A stretch of DNA of 64,000 nt. Origin: GCA-1730015 sp964583825. GTDB lineage: Bacteria; Pseudomonadota; Gammaproteobacteria; Granulosicoccales; Granulosicoccaceae. Positions 1 through 8,917 of the stretch are shown one piece after another (the stretch's first letter is position 1; every line of letters starts with the position of its first letter). The notes under the pieces are model-generated. The model saw only the letters and a list, made by a program, of their open reading frames with translations, did no database searches and was not told the origin of the DNA. The stretch is from contig CAZOXM010000010.1 of the NCBI GenBank assembly GCA_964583825.1, forward strand, positions 1 through 64,000. The letters are read 5' to 3'. Both the position numbers and the translations under genes were made by a program.

Positions 1-77
1 TCACCATCGATTCGAGTGATCTCTCGATCGAACAGGTGGTCACAAAAGTGCTTGATTTGGCTAAAAATAGATTATGA
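1..77 (+). CDS. cmk: Cytidylate kinase, 3' end only
   Basis: The window opens inside a reading frame that ends at the TGA at 75-77. The last 24 residues read TIDSSDLSIEQVVTKVLDLA and then four more, which matches the C-terminal tail of bacterial CMP kinase (D-S-x-x-L-S-I-E-Q-V). CMP kinase phosphorylates CMP and dCMP with ATP in the cytoplasm. In gammaproteobacteria cmk sits directly upstream of rpsA, as here with a 166-nt gap. The call rests on a short tail plus synteny. The catalytic part lies outside the window. Confidence 0.85.
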   Translation, partial: TIDSSDLSIEQVVTKVLDLAKNRL

Positions 78-243
78 TAAAGCCTGTGCGGTCGCTGCTG
101 TAACAGTCATTGTTCAGCCCGACAACAGCGCCATCACTTTCATTCAACACCGCAGGTAAAAGGAATTGCCGCGAATATTAACCACCCTTGCGATGACCAG
201 AGCGTGCACGCATTGTAGATCTTCCCAGGAATACTAACTGTCT

Positions 244-1929
244 ATGTCTGAATCTTTTGCTGATCTGTTTGAAGAGAGCATCTCTCAAACACAAATGAAA
301 CCCGGATCTATTCTGACCGGTACCGTCATCGACATCCGCGGTGATTTCGTGATGGTTCACGCGGGCCTCAAATCGGAAGGTGTCATCCCAGTCGAGCAGT
401 TCATGGATGAGACCGGCAACATATCTGTCACGATTGGTGAAGAGGTTGAGGTTGCACTCGACTCCGTCGAAGACGGTTTCGGTGAAACCCGATTGTCCCG
501 TGAAAAAGCCAAACGCGCACGCGCGTGGGCACGGCTTGAAAAGGCCCAGGAAACCGAAGAAATCGTCACGGGTGCGATCACCGGTAAAGTCAAAGGCGGC
601 TTTACGGTTGAAATCAACGATATCCGCGCGTTTCTGCCGGGCTCGCTGGTCGATGTTCGACCGGTGCGAGATACCAGCTACCTCGAAGGCAAAGAACTCG
701 AATTCAAAGTCATCAAGCTCGATCGTCGCCGCAACAATGTCGTCGTTTCACGTCGAGCGGTGGTTGAATCGGAATACAGCGCAGAGCGCGAGCAGTTACT
801 GGAAAGTCTGCAGGAAGGGCAGGAAGTCACCGGTATCGTCAAGAACCTGACCGATTACGGTGCGTTCCTCGACCTCGGTGGCATCGATGGCCTGCTGCAC
901 ATCACCGACATGGCCTGGAAGCGTGTTAAGCATCCAAGCGAAGTGGTGGAAGTCGGGCAGGAGATGAAAGTCAAAGTCCTGAAGTTCGATCGTGAGCGCA
1001 ATCGCGTGTCACTCGGCCTCAAGCAACTCGGCGACGATCCGTGGATGGATCTGATCCGCCGCTACCCTGAAAACACCCGCATATTCGGTAAGGTTACCAA
1101 CATTGCCGACTACGGCTGCTTTGTCGAAATTGAGGAAGGTGTTGAAGGTCTGGTGCACGTCTCCGAAATGGACTGGACGAACCGCAACGTCAATCCGAAC
1201 AAGGTCGTGGCACTCGGTGATGAAATCGAAGTCATGATCCTCGATATCGACGAAGAGCGCCGCCGGATATCGCTCGGTGTCAAGCAGTGCAAGCAAAACC
1301 CGTGGGAAGAGTTTGCCAGCAACTTCAACAAAAACGACAAGGTTTCCGGCAAGATCAAATCGATTACCGATTTCGGTATTTTCATCGGTCTGGACGGTGG
1401 CATCGACGGTTTGATTCATCTGTCGGACCTGTCCTGGAACGACACTGGCGAAGAGTCGGTGCGCAATTTCCAGAAAGGTCAGGAAATCGAAGCGGTGGTT
1501 TTGGCTGTCGATCCTGAGAGAGAGCGAATCTCTCTTGGCGTGAAGCAACTCGAACAGGATCCGTTTGGCCAGTTCGTTGCCGACAATCCGAAGGGTTCAC
1601 TCGTTAAAGGCACTATTACCGAAGTCGATACAAAAGTAGCGATGGTGAATTTAGGCGAAGGCGTGGAAGGTATTCTGCGCGCCAGCGAGTTCGCGCGCGA
1701 TCGGGTTGAGGACCTCAAGATGCACCTCAAAGAAGGTGATGAACTCGAGGCCAAATTCGTTAATATCGATCGCAAAGCGAGAGCTATCTCGCTGTCGGTA
1801 AAAGCCAAGGAGAGCGATGAGGAAGGCGAAGCAGTGCGCGACTACGCACAGGCTTCTGCCGCCGCACCGACCACCCTTGGTGATCTGATGAAAGAACAAA
1901 TGGGTTCATTAGATAACGAAGACGAGTAA
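244..1929 (+). CDS. rpsA: 30S ribosomal protein S1
   Basis: The 561-residue product has the size and layout of gammaproteobacterial S1: six S1 RNA-binding repeats, roughly residues 20-86, 105-172, 191-259, 276-345, 363-432 and 450-519. The repeats carry the typical G-x-V-x-x-I/L-x-x-F/Y-G-x-F-V/L pattern (for example ITDFGIFIGLDGGIDGLIHL in repeat 5). S1 binds mRNA on the small subunit and helps start translation on weak ribosome sites. Its own ribosome site is weak: AGGA at 225-228 lies 15 nt from the ATG. A poor Shine-Dalgarno is also known for E. coli rpsA, where S1 autoregulates; the same here is inference. The cmk-rpsA-ihfB order supports the call. Confidence 0.98.
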   Translation: MSESFADLFEESISQTQMKPGSILTGTVIDIRGDFVMVHAGLKSEGVIPVEQFMDETGNISVTIGEEVEVALDSVEDGFGETRLSREKAKRARAWARLEKAQETEEIVTGAITGKVKGGFTVEINDIRAFLPGSLVDVRPVRDTSYLEGKELEFKVIKLDRRRNNVVVSRRAVVESEYSAEREQLLESLQEGQEVTGIVKNLTDYGAFLDLGGIDGLLHITDMAWKRVKHPSEVVEVGQEMKVKVLKFDRERNRVSLGLKQLGDDPWMDLIRRYPENTRIFGKVTNIADYGCFVEIEEGVEGLVHVSEMDWTNRNVNPNKVVALGDEIEVMILDIDEERRRISLGVKQCKQNPWEEFASNFNKNDKVSGKIKSITDFGIFIGLDGGIDGLIHLSDLSWNDTGEESVRNFQKGQEIEAVVLAVDPERERISLGVKQLEQDPFGQFVADNPKGSLVKGTITEVDTKVAMVNLGEGVEGILRASEFARDRVEDLKMHLKEGDELEAKFVNIDRKARAISLSVKAKESDEEGEAVRDYAQASAAAPTTLGDLMKEQMGSLDNEDE

Positions 1930-1934
1930 AAGCA

Positions 1935-1967
1935 CCGGACGCCGGGCCAGAGTAGTCCGGCGTCTGG
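1935..1967 (+). terminator. Strong hairpin after rpsA
   Basis: Arms at 1935-1945 and 1957-1967 pair over 11 positions with one G-T wobble around an 11-nt loop. The hairpin starts 6 nt after the rpsA stop. It is followed by A-rich sequence rather than a T-run, so it may stabilise or process the 3' end or slow polymerase before ihfB rather than act as a classic intrinsic terminator. Confidence 0.45.
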
Positions 1968-1997
1968 AAAAAATTAACCCCCGGAGTGTCAGCGCCA

Positions 1998-2345
1998 ATG
2001 ACCAAGTCTGATCTGATTGAAGCATTAGCCGAAAACCAGTCGCACCTTGCGCTGCGCGACGTGGAGCTGGCTGTTAAAGGATTGCTGGAACGAATGAGCC
2101 ACGCCCTGGCAACAGGCGAGCGCATTGAAATCCGCGGTTTTGGGAGCTTTAGCCTTCACTTTCGACCGCCACGCATGGGGCGCAACCCCAAGTCCGGTGA
2201 TGCAGTCGCGCTGCGAGGCAAGTACGTGCCGCATTTCAAGCCCGGCAAAGAGCTCAGAGAGCGCGTCAACAACGGTTTCGTCGAGCAACAGGGTGGTAAC
2301 CTCAGCCTGGTGCACGATGCGCCCAAAACCGGCACCGATGACTAG
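1998..2345 (+). CDS. ihfB: Integration host factor subunit beta
   Basis: The 115-residue protein is the beta subunit of the DNA-bending heterodimer IHF. The DNABII body is clear: N-terminal MTKSDLIEALA, then GERIEIRGFGSF (about residues 43-54), the DNA-clasping arm with RPPRMGRNPKSGD, and the final PHFKPGKELRERVN. I chose the ATG at 1998 because GGAG at 1983-1986 is correctly spaced and the family begins M-T-K-S-x-L. A GTG at 1986 would add four residues. The C-terminus runs about 20 residues past the usual end near residue 94. It follows rpsA by 68 nt, the normal gammaproteobacterial order. The alpha subunit is not in the window. Confidence 0.96.
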   Translation: MTKSDLIEALAENQSHLALRDVELAVKGLLERMSHALATGERIEIRGFGSFSLHFRPPRMGRNPKSGDAVALRGKYVPHFKPGKELRERVNNGFVEQQGGNLSLVHDAPKTGTDD

Positions 2346-2447
2346 ACCGCGACACCTCCTTAGGCCCGCCCTGCGATTTTAATCGACATCGCAACGGCAC
2401 ACCGTCAGAATTAAGCGACCTGTCATTCTGAGCTTATAACATCACAG

Positions 2448-3617
2448 ATGGACTTCTCCTGGTGGTTGGTGCCACTCGCCGGTCTCGCCGGCTGGTGCAT
2501 AGGCCACGATAAAATTCGTCACGCAGTGACCGGTAAACGGTCGTCTCGCGATTCCACAGACCTCGCCGCCCTGCTACCCGGACACGATGACCGTGTCGAG
2601 CGCGACAGCGAACTCGACAGCCTGCTGCATCAGTATCCGGTGGATGACACCTCGTTCGATATCTACCGAACGCTCGGCGATGCGTTTCGTCGGCGTGGCG
2701 AGTACTCGCGCGCGATCGGTGTGCATGAGCATCTGCTGGCGACCGGGAAGCTCGGCAGTCAGCAGCGCCGCAAAGCGATTCTCGAACTCTCCAGAGACTA
2801 TGCGGGCGCCGGTCTGCTCGATCGTGTCGAAGCATTACTGGTGCCGCTGGTGCAGGAAGACCCTAACGAGCAGGAGGCCAGTACCCAGCTGTTGCGGTTG
2901 TACGAAAAGCAGCAGGACTGGCAAAGTGCGATTGATCTGGCCAGTAGCACACAGTCAATTCCGGACGCACAGCGCAATGAGCTGGTCGCGCAGTACTGCT
3001 GCGAAATAGCGGCGTTGCGGGAACTGGAAGACGATTTGGAAGCCTCGGAAATGTGGCTCAAGCGGGCGTTGAAAAGCGAGCCGCAATGCAGTCGGGCGCT
3101 GCTGATGCTGGGCCGGCGTGCAATAGAGTTGAAAGAGTTCGAAGCAGCGCTCAACTATTTTCATCAGGTGGAACTGCATCATCCTGAACTGTCACCTGAA
3201 ATTGCAGAATCGGTGTTTTACGCACTGCAGGAGAGTGGCGACAGCAAAGCCTTCCAGCAGCATATCGACTACATTCGCGAGCGGCACAACAGTTACTCGG
3301 TGATCAAGCTCGCGAGGGACGCCATCAGTCGACTGGAAGGCGATAAAATCGCCAGTGAATTTTTTATAGAACAGGTCGCACGGCGCCCGTCACTCAAAGG
3401 GCTTCGCGACTGGGCCGAGCGCGAACTGGAGATCACCAAGCCGCGAGATAAAGAAAAAGTGGCGGCAATGGTGGAGATGCTGCGCCATGTTGTTGAAGAG
3501 AAACCAGTCTACCGATGCGACCGCTGCGGCTATCGTTGTAAGCAGATTCAGTGGCGATGTCCCGGGTGTGAAAACTGGAACTCCGTGAAAGTCATCATAG
3601 GGGCCGAAGGTGAGTGA
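2448..3617 (+). CDS. lapB: Lipopolysaccharide assembly protein LapB (YciM)
   Basis: The 389-residue protein has one N-terminal membrane helix (about residues 3-20), a run of TPR helices through most of the chain, and a rubredoxin-like metal knuckle at the C-terminus with C357, C360, C371 and C374. In E. coli LapB sits on the inner membrane and steers FtsH degradation of LpxC, balancing LPS and phospholipid. It is placed between ihfB and pyrF as in related genomes. The small partner gene lapA, normally just upstream, has no room here: only 102 nt separate ihfB and lapB. The stop overlaps pyrF by 8 nt, which suggests translational coupling. Confidence 0.95.
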   Translation: MDFSWWLVPLAGLAGWCIGHDKIRHAVTGKRSSRDSTDLAALLPGHDDRVERDSELDSLLHQYPVDDTSFDIYRTLGDAFRRRGEYSRAIGVHEHLLATGKLGSQQRRKAILELSRDYAGAGLLDRVEALLVPLVQEDPNEQEASTQLLRLYEKQQDWQSAIDLASSTQSIPDAQRNELVAQYCCEIAALRELEDDLEASEMWLKRALKSEPQCSRALLMLGRRAIELKEFEAALNYFHQVELHHPELSPEIAESVFYALQESGDSKAFQQHIDYIRERHNSYSVIKLARDAISRLEGDKIASEFFIEQVARRPSLKGLRDWAERELEITKPRDKEKVAAMVEMLRHVVEEKPVYRCDRCGYRCKQIQWRCPGCENWNSVKVIIGAEGE

Positions 3618-4326
3618 TCTGAACCGCGTTATTGTCGCGCTGGACAAACCGGATTTTCAATCCGCTCTCAACATTGCTGAACAGCTCGACCCGTCGTTGT
3701 GTCGCGTTAAGGTCGGCAAAGAGTTGTTTACCGCTGCGGGGCCGGCTGTTGTAGACGCGTTGCATCAACTCGGTTTCCAGATATTTCTCGACCTCAAGTT
3801 TCACGATATTCCCAATACCGTGGCAGCGGCGTGTAAAAGTGCCGCAAGTCTTGGTGTGTGGATGCTCAATGTACACGCTTCGGGCGGGGAATCCATGTTG
3901 AAGGCAGCGCGTGAGGCACTGGGCGCACCGGGAGCGAATACACCGTTACTGATCGGTGTCACGGTGCTGACCAGTTTCGATAGCGCCGAGCTTGAAAAGA
4001 TTGGTGTAGCCGACCCTCTCGAACATCAGGTGCAGCGACTGACCGGGCTGGTAAGTGATGCGGGTATGGATGGGGTGGTGTGCAGTGCGCTCGAGGCGGC
4101 CTCTGTGAAATCTTTACATCCGCAACTGCTTACTGTGACTCCGGGTATCCGTTTGGCAGACGATCAGTCCTCAGATCAGAAGCGGGTTATGACGCCGGAT
4201 GAAGCTGTTCGCAGAGGGGCGGACTATCTGGTGATCGGACGGTCGATCACTGCTGCCGCAGATCCTGTTGCAAGGCTTGCCCAGATCCGGGATCTCATAG
4301 CCACAACAGACACACAGCCTGCATGA
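3610..4326 (+). CDS. pyrF: Orotidine 5'-phosphate decarboxylase
   Basis: The 238-residue product converts OMP to UMP, the last step of pyrimidine synthesis. The catalytic D-x-K-x-H-D-I-P-N-T block is intact at residues 61-70 (D61, K63, H65, D66), inside a TIM-barrel frame starting VIVALD. The family phosphate-binding G-I-R motif appears as VTPGIRL and the final VIGRSIT is normal. The start is a GTG at 3610 that overlaps the end of lapB. Length is typical for bacterial group 1 enzymes. Confidence 0.97.
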   Translation: MSDLNRVIVALDKPDFQSALNIAEQLDPSLCRVKVGKELFTAAGPAVVDALHQLGFQIFLDLKFHDIPNTVAAACKSAASLGVWMLNVHASGGESMLKAAREALGAPGANTPLLIGVTVLTSFDSAELEKIGVADPLEHQVQRLTGLVSDAGMDGVVCSALEAASVKSLHPQLLTVTPGIRLADDQSSDQKRVMTPDEAVRRGADYLVIGRSITAAADPVARLAQIRDLIATTDTQPA

Positions 4327-4519
4327 CCGGCGCGCCAGGGTTGAACCAGGTCGAAGCATTCACAATCATGGCTCGAAGCGAATCATGGAGATCAGCATCT
4401 GAAGAGACTGGGCTCGTGTGCAGCTCAGAAAGCGTTCTCGTATTTCAGGTCAACCACTCTTTGAAGCTATGTGGCAGGTGGCCCCACTAATGTCGACTGG
4501 AGAAAGAGGGAACACAGCG

Positions 4520-5113
4520 GTGGAAAAACTATACATCAGTGCCCAGTCATTGCTGGAAGACTCCTGGCAGCTGGGGGTCAATATTCTAAAGAGCGGTTTT
4601 CACCCGAACTTTATTGTCGGCGTGTGGCGTGGCGGCACACCGGTTGGAATCGCCGTGCAGGAACTGCTGGATTTCTATGGTGTACATACAGACCATATAT
4701 CGATTCGAACCTCCTCATATAGCGGGAAAAGTCGTCTCGAAGCACCGGTACGGGTGCATGGGCTGGACTATCTGATCAATAACATCAATGCTGATGATGC
4801 GCTGTTGATTGTTGATGATGTGTACGATACCGGGCTGAGTGTGCAGGGTGTCATTCAAACGCTCACGGTTAAGGCCCGCAGAAACACGCCACAGGATATT
4901 CGGATCGCCACACCTTATTTCAAACCTGCCAAGAACAGAACTGAAATTATTCCGCACTACTATATTCACGAGACGGATCAATGGCTGGTCTTCCCTCATG
5001 AAATGGACGGTATGAATCGGGCAGAGCTTACGCGACACAAGCCCAGACTGATGCCGTTTATAGAAGATATGGATAAGTTCTATGCTGATCGTGCAGTCAG
5101 TGAGCAGAGCTGA
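4520..5113 (+). CDS. Phosphoribosyltransferase, hypoxanthine type
   Basis: This type I phosphoribosyltransferase of about 197 residues carries the PRPP-binding signature LLIVDDVYDTGLS and the flexible-loop region RTSSYSGKSR. It probably transfers phosphoribose to a purine base such as hypoxanthine or guanine in the cytoplasm; the exact base is inferred from family resemblance. The frame is open from 4418, but similarity begins at V-E-K-L-Y-I-S. I prefer the GTG at 4520, with AGAGGGA 8 nt upstream. An ATG at 4490 with no Shine-Dalgarno is the alternative. It sits between pyrF and the threonine aldolase gene without an obvious operon link. Confidence 0.88.
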   Translation: MEKLYISAQSLLEDSWQLGVNILKSGFHPNFIVGVWRGGTPVGIAVQELLDFYGVHTDHISIRTSSYSGKSRLEAPVRVHGLDYLINNINADDALLIVDDVYDTGLSVQGVIQTLTVKARRNTPQDIRIATPYFKPAKNRTEIIPHYYIHETDQWLVFPHEMDGMNRAELTRHKPRLMPFIEDMDKFYADRAVSEQS

Positions 5114-5186
5114 CGGGCAGACTGTCAGCGTGCTGTAGTTATCGATCCAGGCGGATAAGAACGACCATTGTGCTCGCGGAGCTTTC

Positions 5187-6227
5187 ATGGGAAACAAAAG
5201 AAAAACGATCGACCTTCGAAGTGATACTGTCACGCTGCCCACAGAGAGTATGCTGCAGGCCATGGCCGATGCAGCTGTTGGTGATGATGTGTATGGGGAA
5301 GACCCCACCGTCAATGCACTTGAAAGCTATGCCGCAGAGCTGCTTGGATTTGAAGCGGCGCTATTTGCCACGAGCGGCACGCAAACTAACCTGCTGGCGC
5401 TGCTTGCGCATTGTCAGCGGGGGGATGAATATATCGTTGGTCAGCAGGCGCACACCTACAAGTATGAGGGTGGTGGTGCGGCGGTGCTCGGCAGCATACA
5501 GCCACAACCTCTTGAGCTTCGCGCCGATGGAACGCTGAGTCCCGAGGCTGTGGAGGCAGCGATAAAACCCGATGATTTTCACTTTGCCAAAACCAGACTG
5601 GTAGTGCTTGAAAATACCATTGGTGGTCGTGTATTGCCGCTCGCTTACCTGGCGGTGATGAGAGAACTGGTCGACTCCCGCGGTCTGGCGATGCATCTCG
5701 ATGGTGCGAGAGTATTTAACGCTGCGGTGGCATTGAATGTCGATATAAAAAAAATCAGTGGCTACTTCGACTCTGCATCAGTCTGTCTGTCTAAGGGCTT
5801 GTGCGCACCGGTTGGGTCAGTGTTGTGCGGCAATGCCGCGTTAATCGCCAGCGCGCGGCGCTGGCGCAAAATGCTCGGCGGTGGCATGAGGCAGGCAGGC
5901 TATATGGCGGCGGCCGGCTTATCGGCACTGCAGGAAAATGTGCAGCGACTGCAGGACGATCATGAACATGCGCGCAAACTGCACAGCGGCTTAAAGCAGA
6001 TCGGGGAGCTCAACCTGACAGAAGACAGCGTGCGCACGAATATGGTGTTTCTGGACTGTGGCAAAGAAACGGCTGAACGTCTGTCTCAGTGGTTGGCCGA
6101 GTGGGACATCATCATTTCACCGGCCCCTGTGACACGACTGGTGCTGCACAAGGATGTGACAAGTCGGGATGTGACGCGTGTGGTGGGTAAAGTCGGGGAG
6201 TTCTTCGAGCGCGCGTCAGCCGGTTAA
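5187..6227 (+). CDS. ltaE: Low-specificity L-threonine aldolase
   Basis: The 346-residue PLP enzyme cleaves L-threonine and allo-threonine to glycine and acetaldehyde. Family features in order are IDLRSDTVTLPT at residues 8-19, GDDVYGEDPTVN at 32-43, the cofactor-binding aspartate in LDGAR (D172), and the Schiff-base lysine in LSKGLCAPVGS (K203). Length is normal for the beta-eliminating lyase family. It is followed by a 331-nt non-coding stretch and then a convergent acyltransferase gene. Confidence 0.95.
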   Translation: MGNKRKTIDLRSDTVTLPTESMLQAMADAAVGDDVYGEDPTVNALESYAAELLGFEAALFATSGTQTNLLALLAHCQRGDEYIVGQQAHTYKYEGGGAAVLGSIQPQPLELRADGTLSPEAVEAAIKPDDFHFAKTRLVVLENTIGGRVLPLAYLAVMRELVDSRGLAMHLDGARVFNAAVALNVDIKKISGYFDSASVCLSKGLCAPVGSVLCGNAALIASARRWRKMLGGGMRQAGYMAAAGLSALQENVQRLQDDHEHARKLHSGLKQIGELNLTEDSVRTNMVFLDCGKETAERLSQWLAEWDIIISPAPVTRLVLHKDVTSRDVTRVVGKVGEFFERASAG

Positions 6228-6262
6228 AAAAGGCGCCCGGAGCCGAAACGGCTCCGGTTGCC
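6226..6262 (-). terminator. Intrinsic terminator reading leftward
   Basis: Read on the minus strand, arms at 6249-6262 and 6232-6245 form a GC-rich hairpin closed by a 3-nt loop. The core is 9 uninterrupted pairs, and the base ends directly at six T residues (6231-6226). It lies about 300 nt past the acyltransferase stop and also abuts the ltaE stop, so it fits as the end of the leftward transcript and could partly end ltaE transcription as well. Confidence 0.6.
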
Positions 6263-6489
6263 CGACCGTGAATATGCACTACGGGCGCGTCCCTGCGCCC
6301 ATCCTTCCCTGGACATTCGCGACCATCCGAAATGGTCCTTTGGCAGCAATTCAGCCTGCCGCGGTGCGACCGTGCATGTGTCTCCCTACACCTGATATAA
6401 CGGTCACAGAATCAGATTGTTTAGAGAAATCTGCCCACTTTTTTTGTGAAGTGCTTGTATCAACAGCTTAGCAGGGGTCTGGGGGCGTT

Positions 6490-6547
6490 AAATTCTCCCT
6501 CGAAAAGCTCATCTATACCCATAAACTGCGCTTTTTAGGGAGAATTT
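6490..6547. repeat. Perfect 11-bp inverted repeat
   Basis: AAATTCTCCCT at 6490-6500 and its exact complement AGGGAGAATTT at 6537-6547 flank a 36-nt spacer, 12 nt beyond the acyltransferase stop. The rest of the 6228-6558 gap holds the terminator at 6226-6262 and a small 6-bp hairpin at 6321-6337. I see no gene in it. Confidence 0.6.
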
Positions 6548-6558
6548 GCCTTCTCGCT

Positions 6559-8412
6559 CTACTGGCTGAAAAGCGCTTTTTCGCTATCGCCCAACTGGCC
6601 ATGCAGCCATCGACCGCCGTAGACCGAGAGGTGATCCATGTCGGAGTAGAGCAGCCGGTCTTCATCGTAGAGTTGGCTGCTGTCTTCCACCGCGATGTAC
6701 GGATCGAAAAATTCCGCACCCAGCGCTTCCACGCGTGCCCGGATCGCGTCGTTGTAGGCCGGGTAGCGTTCACTCATGGCCTGCTCGGGTCGGGGACAGC
6801 GAATACCGAGGCGGTTGCAGTTTTCAATTTTCGACGGGCTGAAATTCAACAGCGGTGGCTGTGCCATCACGATTACCCGTTCAGATGCGCCCTGTGCCTG
6901 CGTGACCAGCTCATCGAGTTCTGCCAAAAATGGTTCTTCACTGAAATTGCTATCCCAGCGGAAGGCGAGAATCGAGATATCTGTGCCGTCGCTTAAATCC
7001 TCAAGATAGGCTGACTTGGTGCTGTCGCACTTGGCGGATTGTTGCAGCAGCGAGCAGCCGCCGGAGGCGAACAGCTTTACTCGACTGCCTGTGTCTGATG
7101 CGAGGCGGGAAATCAGTTCAAAGTAGTGCTCGGCATGACTGTTACCGTACAACAGTATTTCACGCTCACCGTTGGTATCGCCGCCGGCACAGCCGAGATT
7201 CACCAGCGACGGACACTGGTTCTTATCGATGTGACTGAACTGAAAAGTCATATCGATGGTTTCGCTGCTGAACCGCTCCGGCAAGCCCTTCTTCAGAACT
7301 ACACCGAGTGCGATCAGGGTCAGCAGGGCACTGGGTATCGCAAAATACCAAACCAGTGCTTTTATGCCGTTAATGTTCAGCCGTCGCAGCGGACGCTCTA
7401 CCGCGTAGTAGGAAAAGATGCTGAGCGCGAATATGATCGCGAGGCAAATAACCTGTGTACCGGCGGGCAGATGGAGATACCCCTCGGTGGTATTTAAAAT
7501 GTAGCGGGCAAACGCCAGTACCGGCCAGTGAAAGAGATACAGGGAATAGGACAACAGTCCGACCCACACGGCAACCCGGTTTTCCAGCAGGCGGTTAACC
7601 CAGGTACCCTCGCAGTGAATGATCATCGCGATCGGTAGACAGGCCAGCAATGCTGAAAACCCTGGAAAAAGAAATTGTTTATCGAAAAACACGAGCGTTC
7701 CGACGAGAACGACAACGGCTGCGGTGGCCAGCACATCGGAGCGGCTTTTATCAAAAGTACCTTTAGCGTGCACGATGGCCAGTATCGATCCGACCAGCAG
7801 TTCTCCCATGCGGGTTAACAGAAAGTAGTAGCTCAGTCCTGCCAGGTTACTCTTTCCCGACATATATTCGGCCAGAGCGAAACTCGCAATCGCAATCACC
7901 AGCAGCACCGCAGTCAGGTTGACCTTTAAAAATCGGATGACAAAAATCAGTACCAGAGGCAACACGAAGTAGTATTGCTCCTCGACTGACAGCGACCAGG
8001 TGTGCAGCATCGGCCACTCGGATGAGTCTGATGAAAAGTAGTCACCGGTGCGTAGTGCAAACTGCATGTTCGACACAAACAGCACTGCGCCCAGCACTGA
8101 GATGCCGGTTTTGAAAAAATCGTACGGCAGTAAAATGATGTAGCCTGCAACGAGCGTCAGAATCGACATAAAGTACAGCGGGGGCAGGATGCGTTTTGAG
8201 CGCCGCACGTAGAAATTGATAAACGAGTATTTACCGCTGATAAACTCGGTGTAAACGATCCGTGTGATCAGATATCCCGAGATCACGAAGAAGATATCCA
8301 CTCCGAGATAACCCGCCTTCAGGTAGTGCGGATCGAGGTGGAACAGCAATACAGCCAGCACCGCGATCGCTCTTAACCCGTCGATATCTTTTCGGTATTG
8401 CATGTTATTCAT
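6559..8412 (-). CDS. Membrane acyltransferase-3 fused to a SGNH domain
   Basis: The 617-residue protein joins two domains. Residues 1 to about 370 form a multi-spanning acyltransferase-3 module that opens with the family motif R-K-D-I-D-G-L-R-A, the proposed catalytic H25 in LLFHL, and the FFVISGYLI segment. Residues about 395-617 form a periplasmic SGNH-hydrolase-like domain, with LLYGNSHAEHY as the oxyanion and catalytic block and D591-x-x-H594 near the end. Proteins of this OafA/YrhL type move an acyl group, usually acetyl, across the inner membrane and place it on surface glycans. The target glycan here is unknown. The gene stands alone between two convergent or divergent neighbours. Confidence 0.93.
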   Translation of the reverse strand: MNNMQYRKDIDGLRAIAVLAVLLFHLDPHYLKAGYLGVDIFFVISGYLITRIVYTEFISGKYSFINFYVRRSKRILPPLYFMSILTLVAGYIILLPYDFFKTGISVLGAVLFVSNMQFALRTGDYFSSDSSEWPMLHTWSLSVEEQYYFVLPLVLIFVIRFLKVNLTAVLLVIAIASFALAEYMSGKSNLAGLSYYFLLTRMGELLVGSILAIVHAKGTFDKSRSDVLATAAVVVLVGTLVFFDKQFLFPGFSALLACLPIAMIIHCEGTWVNRLLENRVAVWVGLLSYSLYLFHWPVLAFARYILNTTEGYLHLPAGTQVICLAIIFALSIFSYYAVERPLRRLNINGIKALVWYFAIPSALLTLIALGVVLKKGLPERFSSETIDMTFQFSHIDKNQCPSLVNLGCAGGDTNGEREILLYGNSHAEHYFELISRLASDTGSRVKLFASGGCSLLQQSAKCDSTKSAYLEDLSDGTDISILAFRWDSNFSEEPFLAELDELVTQAQGASERVIVMAQPPLLNFSPSKIENCNRLGIRCPRPEQAMSERYPAYNDAIRARVEALGAEFFDPYIAVEDSSQLYDEDRLLYSDMDHLSVYGGRWLHGQLGDSEKALFSQ

Positions 8413-8917
8413 GGGGACTGAACGTTCTCATGGGAGTGTCACACTGGTGCGTCGCATCTGCAGTGCGACTCGTCACCCTGGTAGGGATGACCGGAGCAGG
8501 TGGTTAGGGTAAGTTTCCGTCTTGCCGAGATCACTGCCGCACGTTTGGCCGGCAACGACCCGGTTCCCCGGGTGTGATGAATCTCGAAAGACAAAGGCCA
8601 CGGCACCTCTAATCTGCCCCGCTCCAGAATATTTCGGGCAGAAAGACAGGTTGCCGCCGCCCGTACAGCACACAAGCGGGCTGTTGTGCTGCACTACAGT
8701 TAGATAAAATTCCGCATGCCCGGCGCGGGCTGTAAGGTAGCGCGGCAAGGCGGCGACAGGGTAGCAATTATCCCGACGGCCAGCGGTGACCGGATGGCAA
8801 TTGGCCGAACGGTCTACCTCGGTAGTATCGGCAGCGGCTGCGCCAATTTAAGTAAATACAGCCAAAAGTCAGTTGCTTATGGCATATTGTTGGATAAGTG
8901 TTGTCAGGGGTGAAAAA
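8413..8917. other. Intergenic stretch without a gene
   Basis: These 505 nt separate the leftward acyltransferase from the rightward protease, so both promoters should lie here. Open frames in it are short, lack ribosome sites and show no recognisable protein. The part nearest the protease (8866-8917) is AT-richer and could hold its promoter. I could not assign -35 and -10 boxes with confidence. Confidence 0.5.
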
